Positions 27,084-34,547 are shown, numbered from the stretch's first letter. The stretch: 64,000 bases of DNA from Solwaraspora sp. WMMA2065 (GCF_030345075.1 NZ_CP128361.1:2108001-2172000), one strand, 5' to 3'. Numbers and translations are program-made. Notes: generated from the sequence alone by a model not told the origin.

Positions 27084-28108
27084 TCAGCCTGTGGGACACC
27101 ACCGGCAACGAGGTGGTCAAGGCCCTGGCCGCCGAGCGGCGCAGCGCCGGCGGCGTGGCCAGCGGAATGGCGCTGACCCTGATCGTGGTGGTCGACGAGA
27201 AGCGGGTACGCGAGGCGGAGGCGGCGGCCACCATCGCCGCCGCAGCCCACCCGTGCCGGCTGCTCGTGGTGGTCCGCTCCGACATCGACCGCAAGGTCAG
27301 CCGGCTCGACGCCGAAGTGGTCGTCGGCGGCCGGCTCGGGCCGTGCGAGGCGGTCGTCATGCGTACCTCCGGCCGGCTGGCGCTGCACGCCGAGTCGGTG
27401 GTGATGCCGCTGCTGGTGCCGGACGTACCGGTGGTGACCTGGTGGCACGGCGAGCCGCCGGAGCAGATCGCCAACGACTACCTGGGGGTGGTCGCCGACC
27501 GGCGGATCACCGACTCGGCGCAGGCCCCCAACCCGGTGCAGGCGCTGCTGCAACGGGCGGTCGACTACGCGTCGGGCGACACCGATCTGGCGTGGACCCG
27601 GATCACCCCGTGGCGCACCCTGGTCGCCGGGGCGTTCGACACCACCGACGCGCAGATCACCGGCGCCACGGTGACCGCGCCCCGGGCCGACCCGACGGCC
27701 GCCTTGATGATCAGCTGGCTGGCGGCCCGGCTCGGCATCACGCCGCGCTGGGAGGAGACCAGCGCGTTCCCCCGGATGCGGTCGGTGGAGCTGCGCTGCG
27801 CCAACGGTGACGGGCTGAGCCTGGTCCGCGAGGACAGTTCGGCGATGTTCACCCGGACCGGGCAGCCGGAGCGGCAGATGCCGCTGGTGCGTCGACCGCT
27901 CGGCGAAGAGCTCGCCGAGGAGCTGCGGCGGCTCGACGCCGACCAGGTCTACTCCGAGGCGCTGGGCACCCTGGCCGGGCTGCCGGAGCTGTCCTCCCGG
28001 CCCGCCAAGCGGGTGCACATCTGGAAGGACCCGGCGAAGGCCACGGGGCCGGCAGCCGGCACCGACCCGGCGGTCGTCGCGGCCGGTCCGGCACGGAGCG
28101 GCTCGTGA
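27080..28108 (+). CDS. opcA: Glucose-6-phosphate dehydrogenase assembly protein OpcA
   Basis: A 342-aa protein with no catalytic motifs, found next to zwf in actinobacteria and cyanobacteria and needed for assembly and redox control of G6PDH. Characteristic stretches are MISLWDTTGNEVVK at the start, VMPLLVPDVPVVTWWHGEPP at the centre and RMRSVELRC toward the end. The last 30 residues are Ala/Pro-rich. Both ends overlap neighbours by 4 bases (zwf and pgl), so the three are translated as a unit. Confidence 0.95.
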   Translation: MISLWDTTGNEVVKALAAERRSAGGVASGMALTLIVVVDEKRVREAEAAATIAAAAHPCRLLVVVRSDIDRKVSRLDAEVVVGGRLGPCEAVVMRTSGRLALHAESVVMPLLVPDVPVVTWWHGEPPEQIANDYLGVVADRRITDSAQAPNPVQALLQRAVDYASGDTDLAWTRITPWRTLVAGAFDTTDAQITGATVTAPRADPTAALMISWLAARLGITPRWEETSAFPRMRSVELRCANGDGLSLVREDSSAMFTRTGQPERQMPLVRRPLGEELAEELRRLDADQVYSEALGTLAGLPELSSRPAKRVHIWKDPAKATGPAAGTDPAVVAAGPARSGS

Positions 28109-28878
28109 GCGGCCCCGGCATGCTCGTCGTGCACCCGGACGCCACCGTGCTGGCCAGCGCGGTGGCGTCCCGGCTCGTCGTCCGGCTGATCGACGCCCAG
28201 GCCGAGCGGGGCGAAGCGGCGGTGGTGCTGACCGGCGGGCGGGTCGCGGCGGCCGTGCTGCGCGCGGTCGGCGAACTGCCGGCCCGGCAGGCGGTCGACT
28301 GGTCCCGGGTGGACGTCTGGTGGGGTGACGAGCGGTTCCTGCCCGCCGGCGACCCGGACCGCAACGAGACCCAGGCCCGCGAGGCGCTGCTCGACGTACT
28401 GCCGCTCGATCCGCAGCGGGTGCACGCGATGCCCGCGTCGGACGGACCGGACGGCGACGATCCGGAGGCGGCCGCCGCCCGGTACGCCGCCGTCCTCGAC
28501 CGGGTCGCCGGCCCGGGTACGGCCCCGCTGCCCCGGTTCGACGTGCTGATGCTCGGCGTCGGCGAGGACGGGCACGTGGCGTCGGTGTTCCCGGGGCATC
28601 CGGTCACCGGCGAGACCCGCCCGGTGGCGGCGGTACGGGACAGCCCGAAGCCGCCGCCGACCCGGATCACGCTGACCCTGTCCACCATCAACACCGCCGA
28701 CGAGGTGTGGCTGGTCGCCGCCGGGGCGGACAAGGCGGCGGCGGTCGGCGGGGCGTACGGCGGCAGCGACCCGGTCGCGGTGCCGGCCTGCGGGGTACGC
28801 GGCGTGCGCCGTACCTGGTGGCTGCTCGACCAGGCAGCCGCCGCCGAGCTGGTCACCGCGCCGACCTCGGCTGGCTAG
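28105..28878 (+). CDS. pgl: 6-Phosphogluconolactonase
   Basis: A 257-aa enzyme of the NagB/RpiA/Pgl fold that hydrolyses 6-phosphogluconolactone, the second oxidative step. VDVWWGDERFLP near residue 72 and LMLGVGEDGHVASVFPGHP near 149 are the two family signatures, the latter with the catalytic His. It starts with GTG overlapping the opcA stop and is the last gene of the operon; a hairpin follows 24 bases after its stop. Confidence 0.95.
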   Translation: MSGPGMLVVHPDATVLASAVASRLVVRLIDAQAERGEAAVVLTGGRVAAAVLRAVGELPARQAVDWSRVDVWWGDERFLPAGDPDRNETQAREALLDVLPLDPQRVHAMPASDGPDGDDPEAAAARYAAVLDRVAGPGTAPLPRFDVLMLGVGEDGHVASVFPGHPVTGETRPVAAVRDSPKPPPTRITLTLSTINTADEVWLVAAGADKAAAVGGAYGGSDPVAVPACGVRGVRRTWWLLDQAAAAELVTAPTSAG

Positions 28879-28901
28879 CATCGGAAAACCCGTGACGTGG
28901 T

Positions 28902-28929
28902 GGCCGCCGGACGTTCCCGTCCGGCGGCC
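28902..28929. terminator. Hairpin terminator between pgl and the TOPRIM gene
   Basis: GGCCGCCGGACG (28902-28913) and CGTCCGGCGGCC (28918-28929) are perfect complements with a TTCC loop. It lies between convergent genes and marks the border between the core pentose-phosphate operon and the accessory block. Confidence 0.8.
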
Positions 28930-28938
28930 TCCGTCGGT

Positions 28939-29622
28939 TCAGTGCGGGCCGACGGAGGCGAGTAGCCGGTCGAGGGGCTGCGGCAACACGTCCCGGGCGA
29001 TCGCCGCCTCGACGAGCAGCCGGGCGTAGCGTGACTTGCGGCGCGAGCCGCTGCCCATGAACCGGCGCAGCTGCGCCTCGGGCCGCCGCCCCCGCCAGGC
29101 GGGCTGGCCCTGCAGCGTACGGAACGACCCGAGGTCGCCGTGCGTCGCCAGGATCGCCTCGACTCCGTCGACTCCGAGCGCCCGGATCAGTTCGTCCTCC
29201 AGGTCGTCGACGCAGACGAAGAACCCGAGTTCGGCGAGGTCGTCGTGCGTTCGGGGCGCACCGATCCCGGCGGTGGCCAGTCCCCGCGCGACGATGTCCA
29301 CCTCGGCCAGGTCGCACAGCCCGGCGAGCCGTACCCGCGACCGCTGTGGACCGAGGCCGGCCAGGAACCGGCCGGTGGCGTGTGCTCCACCGATCGGCAC
29401 GACCGCCACCCGTTCCGCGTCGAGGTCCCGGCCGCGGCCGGCCGCGGCCGTCTCCACCGCGATCTGGTCGCTGACCCCTTCGAGGAGCACCAGGGCGACG
29501 GCGCGGTCGATCTTCGTCAGGGCGTGGGCGGTCGCCTGCACCGGTGCGTCGTGACCGCTGGCATAGCCGTCGAGCACCCGGCGGGCAAGCTCGCGGCGAC
29601 GAGCGGAGTCCATCGGTCTCAC
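28939..29622 (-). CDS. Stand-alone TOPRIM-domain protein (OLD-like)
   Basis: A 227-aa protein whose central part has the TOPRIM pattern of OLD-family nucleases and related proteins. ALVLLEGVSDQIAVE (about 42-56) supplies the catalytic Glu, VAVVPIGGAHA the following strand, and VRLAGLCDLAEVD the second acidic site. An FFVCVDDLEDELIRALG segment follows. In OLD nucleases TOPRIM is fused to an ABC ATPase, but none is attached or adjacent here. A Mg-dependent nuclease or nucleotidyl transferase activity is therefore only possible, not shown. The C-terminus ends in a basic region, GSRRKSRYARLL. It is the first gene of the accessory block and has its own upstream region. The start may be 3 codons later. 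Confidence 0.7.
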   Translation of the reverse strand: MRPMDSARRRELARRVLDGYASGHDAPVQATAHALTKIDRAVALVLLEGVSDQIAVETAAAGRGRDLDAERVAVVPIGGAHATGRFLAGLGPQRSRVRLAGLCDLAEVDIVARGLATAGIGAPRTHDDLAELGFFVCVDDLEDELIRALGVDGVEAILATHGDLGSFRTLQGQPAWRGRRPEAQLRRFMGSGSRRKSRYARLLVEAAIARDVLPQPLDRLLASVGPH

Positions 29623-29751
29623 CTACCGGCACTTGGTGTCATGACCGCCATCGTCCGTGAACGCGACCCGGCCGACAACCGGTAAACCCGCGCTGCGTAA
29701 GCGTCGGAAGACACCCCTTCGGATTGAAGAAGTGACATCGGCGATGGTTGT

Positions 29752-29783
29752 CGTAGGCCTCCAGGCGAGACCGGAGGCCTACG
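29752..29783 (-). terminator. Hairpin downstream of the Pycsar-like operon
   Basis: CGTAGGCCTCC (29752-29762) and GGAGGCCTACG (29773-29783) form an 11-bp perfect stem with a 10-base loop. It is 27 bases after the stop of the transmembrane effector gene on the minus strand, where the operon should end. The 129 bases on to the TOPRIM start hold nothing else recognised. Confidence 0.65.
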
Positions 29784-29810
29784 CACCAAGGACAAGAGGA
29801 GCCGGCCGGC

Positions 29811-30269
29811 TCAGGTGACGGCCACGGCGGCAATGGCCAGTACGCCAACTGCCAACGTCCGGATGGACCAAGTGATTCGGACAAACTTTCGGTATGCCAC
29901 CATATTCGCTACCCAGAGCTGCCCAGCGATCGCCCGTTCGAACCCGTCCGGATCGTCGGAGGCGTCCAGCCACGCATCGATAAACGCTTCTCGATCGTCG
30001 CCGTACCGCTGGGCGACGTTCTCGAAGTAGTGCAGCGACCACGCCGCCGTTGCCTGCTGACGTGGGGCCAACGTGTAGAGCGCCAGCAACGCGCTGAGCG
30101 CGACGCAAGCGCCGGCGACAAGCAGGATGCTCTCGGACAGGGGTCCATGGGCGGACGGCAGTTGCCCAGCCAGAACACCGGCAGCGGCGAGAACTGCCGC
30201 CGCCTTCACATCGGCAAAACGAATCATCTCGTTCGCCTGTTGCAGGGAGGCTCGTCCGGCTTCCCTCAT
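29811..30269 (-). CDS. Pycsar-type transmembrane effector (PycTM-like)
   Basis: A 152-aa membrane protein, last gene of a five-gene operon. An N-terminal amphipathic helix with QQANEMIRFADVKA (residues 10-23) leads into TM1 (about 22-38) and TM2 (about 47-68). A soluble loop follows with LHYFENVAQRYGDD and AIAGQLWVANMVAYRKFVR (79-131), then TM3 (about 134-151). The FADxKA start, the PR after TM2 and the QxWxxNxxxxxK pattern match Pycsar effector transmembrane proteins (DUF5706-like). Known PycTM proteins bind cCMP or cUMP and disrupt the membrane to abort phage infection. The start overlaps the preceding gene's stop by 4 bases. The family call is firm by pattern; its nucleotide ligand is unknown. 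Confidence 0.8.
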   Translation of the reverse strand: MREAGRASLQQANEMIRFADVKAAAVLAAAGVLAGQLPSAHGPLSESILLVAGACVALSALLALYTLAPRQQATAAWSLHYFENVAQRYGDDREAFIDAWLDASDDPDGFERAIAGQLWVANMVAYRKFVRITWSIRTLAVGVLAIAAVAVT

Positions 30270-30940
30270 GAGCCTTCCAGCCTCTCTGCCAGATCGGACC
30301 GATCGTATGATGAAAACAACTGCCCAAGCTGACTAACCAAAAATCGGCGATCGGCGTCCTCGAGTCGCCCGAGGAATTCACCAATCAGCTTGGCAATCAC
30401 CAGGAACCGTGTATCCTCCCGGTTCCTGAACTTCTCAGCAATCCCCTCGAAGTCAATGTCTAGCATCGATTTCAGCTGGTCGGGATGGTGGTAAAGCCAG
30501 TAGCTGCGGGCGACATCGGGATGGGAGTAGACACTCTCCCTCAAGTACCTGATCCGATCCAGCTCGGCCCGCTGCCGCTGGCGTTCCAGGGCTGCCTGTC
30601 GATTGATTTCTAGGATGGCCTCTGCGGCCGCGTACGCTTGCCGGCCGACCGTCAAGCGCACGCTGACGCCGTCGGGAGTACAAGTACTTACCTCGTTTTC
30701 GGCATTGCCGGCCTGAGTGACGCAGTATCTGGCGGTCACCTGATCGGCCCGGTCTGTCACCCTCCGCCGCGCCGCCCAGAAGGCAGCCCGGTCATCGCCC
30801 TTCCAACAGCACTGGAAGGTCGCGTTGAACATCACATACGGATGGCAGCTGCGTAGCTCGGCGGTGAATGTGACGGGCTGTTCGGGTTCCTCGGATCTCG
30901 TCCGCCGACCTGACAGCCGAACCCGCCAGTTCTCGATCAT
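30266..30940 (-). CDS. Unrecognised protein in the Pycsar-like operon
   Basis: A 224-aa soluble protein with no family I can name. Residues 20-100 look like a beta-rich domain, with FTAELRSCHPYVMFNATFQC and ARYCVTQAGNAENEVSTCT-type strands. Residues 105-145 form a long charged helix (EAILEINRQAALERQRQRAEL) likely to be a coiled coil. The C-terminal third, HPDVARSYWLYHHPDQLKSM and IAKLIGEFLGRLEDADRRFL, is helical. The beta domain plus coil recalls SPFH/band-7 architecture, but the match is weak. Codon use is less GC-biased than the core genes. It overlaps its neighbours by 4 bases on both sides, so it must be made together with the cyclase and effector. Confidence 0.6.
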   Translation of the reverse strand: MIENWRVRLSGRRTRSEEPEQPVTFTAELRSCHPYVMFNATFQCCWKGDDRAAFWAARRRVTDRADQVTARYCVTQAGNAENEVSTCTPDGVSVRLTVGRQAYAAAEAILEINRQAALERQRQRAELDRIRYLRESVYSHPDVARSYWLYHHPDQLKSMLDIDFEGIAEKFRNREDTRFLVIAKLIGEFLGRLEDADRRFLVSQLGQLFSSYDRSDLAERLEGS

Positions 30941-32994
30941 GCGACAGCCAACGGATTGGCGCGTTGCAATCGTTCCTGAATTTGGTCACGCAGGCCACGG
31001 GCAGCCGGATGCTCCTCGTCGCAAGCCACCGGCTGCCATTCGAACAGCAATCGCGTCATTCGGGCGAGACGTTTACTGGCACCTTGCCCGTTCCCAGCGG
31101 CACCAACCATGAGGTCGGAGATCAAGTGCTCGTACGTCGATTCCCTGGTTGCCGCGTCCAGCCATCGCATAAGCGCATCGAGGATGCCACCCTGCGGCAC
31201 AGCGTCGGTAAACAGGAAGGATAGGGCGTCTTTCAACTTGACCCGTAGGGCCGCGTCGCCGGCCAGTTCAGTGAGGAGAATCCCGGCCTGTTCTGGGGTT
31301 TCGGAGATCGCCGCCAGCGCGAGCAGGCCTACACTTTGGCGCTCGTCGCGTTCGGCAGCCCAGTCGATGATCCGCTGCAGAGTTGGCTGCCGGTGCATCG
31401 GCCGTTCCCAGAGCGACTTCACGGCTGTCACCACCGCATCAGTGACGGATTCCACCCCACGTCCGGCCAGGTTGTTCAGTCTGGTCAGCGCCACTTGCGG
31501 ATAGGCATCGGCGAGCGCTCCGCAGCAGACTTCAGCCACGGCACAGAGCAGCGGGTGGCTCCCCGAATACTTGGCCCACTGGTTCAGCCGCCCACGCATC
31601 GCCGGTCCAGCCTCGGGACTCAGGGTCAACGCCGTCATCAGGTCGACGACCAGCGGACGCAGAGTCTTGTAGCTCCACCACCGCTCGACCAAGGTCCGCA
31701 CCTCGGGCGCGTCGGCACCGGGAAGTGCCCGGGTCACCTCGAGCATGGCCGAGGCCACCTGTCCTGCGACGCGGGCGTTGGCGGATCCACCACTGCGAAT
31801 CGGCAGGTCGGACGCCCAGGCCCAAAGGCGTGTACGAAAGGCCTTCGACTGGTCGCTGTGCACGTAGCGCAGAATCGCGACGTCATAGGACGGCAGGGTG
31901 AAAAAGATCCGGTGCTGATCGTCGAGATTGGCACTGACTTTATTAGCCAGCTGCCGGATCCCCGGCGCGCCAATGCCGCCGCGTACATTCGCCGGCTCGG
32001 CAAGCTTCTCGGCAAGCTTCTCCATAGCGTGTAGGACGTTGGTGGCCTGCGCCCCTTGCAGGAAGGCCAAGGCAACGAGAAAGAGCCTGGTTCGTGGATC
32101 TGGGTTGCGCTCAAACCAGTCGCCCAGTTCTTCGTCCCAGTTCCGATATGCCTGGAGTGCCTTACGTACGATATCGCCAAGGAGTTCCTCCGGATCGCTC
32201 GCAGCAGCCCGGATCCGGTTGGACAGCCTGGTGATCTGGGTCGGAGTGGCATCAGCCAGCATCTCTCGCAACGGCGGTTCCTGAAGTAGCGCGTCTACGT
32301 TCAGGCGCGCGTGCTGGTCGGTCAGAAGCCGGCGCAACAGCTCTTCACGTGCGGGGGCAGTCACCGTGAGAGCCGCGAAGCCCGGGACGTCCTCCGACCT
32401 CTCGAGCGTGTCCGGCTCGACCAGGACGACCAGATAGGAATCCCGCTTCTCTACTTCCTCCCGGTATGCCATCAGTACCTCGCGCAACCGCCCATCACGG
32501 CTTCCAGGCGGGACCGTGAGCAGGTACGAGCACCGGCCGTACGACTCCCATGGCACCTCGGCGACAGGCAGGAGCGACTTCTCGTCATCATCAGTCGGGA
32601 TCTCCCGTCGGGGCGACGGAACGGCGGCGAGCAAGCCAACTGCGGCCGTACGCCGGCCGGTGTCGCGGCGCGCGACCAGCAGCACGTGACGCCGTTCCTG
32701 CAGGATGCGGGCCGCCGCTTCCCTGGACAGCCCATCCGGACCGTAGGCGCGGTCCACGAAGCTGTCCATCGTCTCCCGTACAAAGGCGTCGGACAGTTCC
32801 CAAGCTGCCCGGTAACGCCCGAGCCAGTTGTGGACATTCAGCACCTGGTCGCGGGCGACGTGCCCGGCGACCTGTCCGTTGTTCTTGTTGACGTACTGGC
32901 CGCCGTTCTCGGTGACGGCGATGCTGTCGTCGATGTCATCTGCGTAGGAATCGTCGATGTCGGGGTCGACGGGCTCGATCGGATCGGTCATCAT
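30937..32994 (-). CDS. 685-aa protein with a degenerate P-loop and helical repeats
   Basis: The largest gene of the operon. Residues 1-28 are acidic, and residues 32-54 contain NKNNGQVAGHVARDQVLNVH, a Gly/Asn-rich strand motif. A fold like a P-loop NTPase follows: HVLLVARRDTGRRTAA (103-118) sits where Walker A should be, but lacks the first Gly and has Arg in place of Lys; LVVLVEPD (188-195) resembles Walker B. From about 230 to the end the sequence is almost all helical, with LxxLL-type repeats suggesting a HEAT or TPR-like solenoid. This is the layout of STAND-like signalling proteins with lost ATP hydrolysis. It could be a scaffold or sensor for infection. No named family was recognised. 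It overlaps both neighbours by 4 bases. Confidence 0.6.
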   Translation of the reverse strand: MMTDPIEPVDPDIDDSYADDIDDSIAVTENGGQYVNKNNGQVAGHVARDQVLNVHNWLGRYRAAWELSDAFVRETMDSFVDRAYGPDGLSREAAARILQERRHVLLVARRDTGRRTAAVGLLAAVPSPRREIPTDDDEKSLLPVAEVPWESYGRCSYLLTVPPGSRDGRLREVLMAYREEVEKRDSYLVVLVEPDTLERSEDVPGFAALTVTAPAREELLRRLLTDQHARLNVDALLQEPPLREMLADATPTQITRLSNRIRAAASDPEELLGDIVRKALQAYRNWDEELGDWFERNPDPRTRLFLVALAFLQGAQATNVLHAMEKLAEKLAEPANVRGGIGAPGIRQLANKVSANLDDQHRIFFTLPSYDVAILRYVHSDQSKAFRTRLWAWASDLPIRSGGSANARVAGQVASAMLEVTRALPGADAPEVRTLVERWWSYKTLRPLVVDLMTALTLSPEAGPAMRGRLNQWAKYSGSHPLLCAVAEVCCGALADAYPQVALTRLNNLAGRGVESVTDAVVTAVKSLWERPMHRQPTLQRIIDWAAERDERQSVGLLALAAISETPEQAGILLTELAGDAALRVKLKDALSFLFTDAVPQGGILDALMRWLDAATRESTYEHLISDLMVGAAGNGQGASKRLARMTRLLFEWQPVACDEEHPAARGLRDQIQERLQRANPLAVA

Positions 32995-33776
32995 CGGCTA
33001 CCGTCCCGCTGCTGCGTCATATTCTCGACCGTGGTGGCGACCTGGCCGTTGTTCTGCCTCACCCGTGGTCCGGAGATCCGGGGACTTGTCCGCTTCTCCC
33101 CTGCCGGCGCCGTAGGAGGAGACGACGCCGGCAACACGCCGACCAGGTTTCCGGAGATCACGGGCACGTGGAGCCACGCCCGTTGTTCGAATGCCTTGCC
33201 GTCGACAGTCGCCGTAACCGGAATGCAACGGTCCGGATGCAGTCCGGCGTATCCGGCGGCGATGACGTCCTTGAAGACGCGGTCGGAGAATACGCAGGCC
33301 ACGTAGGTCACGCGCGGGCTGGCCCCGGCGAGCATGGCCTTCACAGGTGCGGAATCGAGCAGACGATGAGCATCGTTGCGCGACTCCCCGTTACCTGTCC
33401 AGTGAGGGCTCTCCGGGTCGGCCGGTAGGGGACCAACGTGCAGGCTGACCCGCAACTGCAGTTGCGTCCGGGCGTGGCGGTTGTGCTCAGCGAGACGTTG
33501 CTGGAGCAGGCTCGGGAAGGGGTCCACCAGGTAGGGCAGAACGCGAGTCGGAAGTCCGACGGCGAATCCATCTCCGGTCGGGCCGAGGAATGAGGGACGT
33601 TCCCACTCCTTCCGCAGCCCGGCAACAGTCAGCGCGTCACCAACCAGGTCGAGCAGCCTGTTGCTGATCGCCTGATGAGTGCTACCTGGCTCCTCGGTGA
33701 AGCCCTTGGCGTCCACGGCCAGGATCGCCCGGTACGGGGGGAGATCGATCGAACTAGCGAACGGGATGTGTTCCAC
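32991..33776 (-). CDS. Class III nucleotide cyclase-like protein, candidate Pycsar cyclase
   Basis: A 261-aa protein with a single cyclase-like domain at residues 14-190. The first metal-binding Asp is Asp22 in ILAVDAKGFT, the strand typical of adenylyl/guanylyl cyclases. The second is Asp69 in LGPTGDGFAVGL, the GDG hairpin. LRVSLHVGPLP (about 105-115) matches the strand after the active site, and NDAHRLLDSAPVKAML and VACVFSDRVFKDVI complete the domain. Pycsar cyclases of this class make cCMP or cUMP on phage infection. Presence of a PycTM-like gene in the same operon favours a pyrimidine product over cAMP, but substrate choice is inferred. The C-terminal tail contains NNGQVATTV, shared with the 685-aa protein. 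GTG start at 33776 with AAGGGA upstream. Confidence 0.75.
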   Translation of the reverse strand: MEHIPFASSIDLPPYRAILAVDAKGFTEEPGSTHQAISNRLLDLVGDALTVAGLRKEWERPSFLGPTGDGFAVGLPTRVLPYLVDPFPSLLQQRLAEHNRHARTQLQLRVSLHVGPLPADPESPHWTGNGESRNDAHRLLDSAPVKAMLAGASPRVTYVACVFSDRVFKDVIAAGYAGLHPDRCIPVTATVDGKAFEQRAWLHVPVISGNLVGVLPASSPPTAPAGEKRTSPRISGPRVRQNNGQVATTVENMTQQRDGSR

Positions 33777-33777
33777 A

Positions 33778-33803
33778 GGAGTCCCTTCTCGAGGACGGAC
33801 TCC
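33778..33803 (-). promoter_or_regulatory. Inverted repeat around the cyclase ribosome binding site
   Basis: GGAGTCC and GGACTCC (33778-33784 with 33797-33803) can pair across a 12-base loop that holds part of the AAGGGA ribosome binding site of the cyclase gene, whose GTG is at 33776. If formed in the mRNA it would hinder initiation, giving a way to keep cyclase levels low. Seen by inspection only. Confidence 0.35.
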
Positions 33804-33804
33804 C

Positions 33805-34512
33805 TCAGCGTCGGTCGGGACCGCCCGGTGCTCTGCCCAGTTCTGGGCAGAGCCCGTGTGACCGATCGCTCAGCGCCGCCGGATCCACGATGATGACCTC
33901 ACGGCGTCCGGTGGTGACGATGCCGGCCTCGCGTAGCGCAGTCAGTTCAGCGACGACCGCGTTGCGCGAGGCGCCGACCAGTTCGGCGAGTTCTGCCTGG
34001 GACAGCCTGATAGCGGGTTGTCCGTCGGCTCGTTGGCTCTCCGTGTGGAGCTGAACCAGCGCCCGGGCCAGCCTTTCCCGCACGGGCAACAGCGCCAACG
34101 CCGTACGCTGGGCATCGGAGGTACGCAGCCGGTTCACCGTGTAGGAGGCAAAGCCTGTCGCGAACGCAGGCCGACCGAGAAAGCGTCGGAACTGTGGACC
34201 CGTCAGCAGCCGGGTGACCGTGGTGGTAAGGGCGGTGACCGTGGCCGACCGGGGTTGCAGGTCCACAGCGGCCAGATCGCCAACCACGTCGCCGGCGACC
34301 CGAAGCGTCAGAATCGCGCGGCTTCCGTCCCTCTCCGAGCGAACGATCTTGACGCAGCCGGCCAGGACCACATGCACGTGCTGCGTGGTGTCACCTTGGC
34401 GCAAGAGCACGTCGCGAGGTTCGAAGCGGACAGGAATCCCGGTGCTCCGGACTCGGAGCCATTCTTCCTGTGGGAGATGAGCAACAAGCCCTGACTCGCT
34501 GCATTCATGCAT
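33805..34512 (-). CDS. Crp/Fnr family regulator heading the Pycsar-like operon
   Basis: A 235-aa regulator. Residues 20-115 form the cNMP-binding beta-roll. Its phosphate-binding cassette reads VVGDLAAVDLQPRSATVTAL, which keeps the Arg-Ser-Ala of true cAMP receptors and has Asp where they have Glu in GE(L). A dimerisation helix follows, then a winged HTH with RLSQAELAELVGASRNAVVAELTALREAGIV (about 172-202, key residues only). It thus could bind a cyclic nucleotide, perhaps the cyclase product. It precedes the cyclase by 28 bases. The ATG at 34512 was chosen because it is 7 bases after a perfect -10 box, implying a leaderless mRNA; in-frame alternatives exist at 34518 and further upstream. Confidence 0.82.
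   Translation of the reverse strand: MHECSESGLVAHLPQEEWLRVRSTGIPVRFEPRDVLLRQGDTTQHVHVVLAGCVKIVRSERDGSRAILTLRVAGDVVGDLAAVDLQPRSATVTALTTTVTRLLTGPQFRRFLGRPAFATGFASYTVNRLRTSDAQRTALALLPVRERLARALVQLHTESQRADGQPAIRLSQAELAELVGASRNAVVAELTALREAGIVTTGRREVIIVDPAALSDRSHGLCPELGRAPGGPDRR
33830..33853 (-). other. Perfect hairpin within the 3' end of the crp-like gene
   Basis: GCTCTGCCCAG (33830-33840) and CTGGGCAGAGC (33843-33853) are exact complements with a 2-base centre, inside the last 17 codons of the regulator gene and 54 bases before the cyclase start. Its place between regulator and effector genes would suit partial termination, giving more regulator than cyclase; an operator is also possible. Confidence 0.45.
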
Positions 34513-34518
34513 GCACAT

Positions 34519-34547
34519 ATTATATCGCCGACAGCTACAGCTTCGAA
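34519..34547 (-). promoter_or_regulatory. Leaderless promoter of the Pycsar-like operon
   Basis: On the minus strand TTCGAA (34547-34542), a 17-base spacer and a perfect TATAAT (34524-34519) lie so that transcription should begin at the A of the ATG at 34512. A TATAAT box is striking in this GC-rich window. The spacer holds the near-palindrome AGCTGTAGCT, a possible operator for the regulator itself. Confidence 0.6.
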
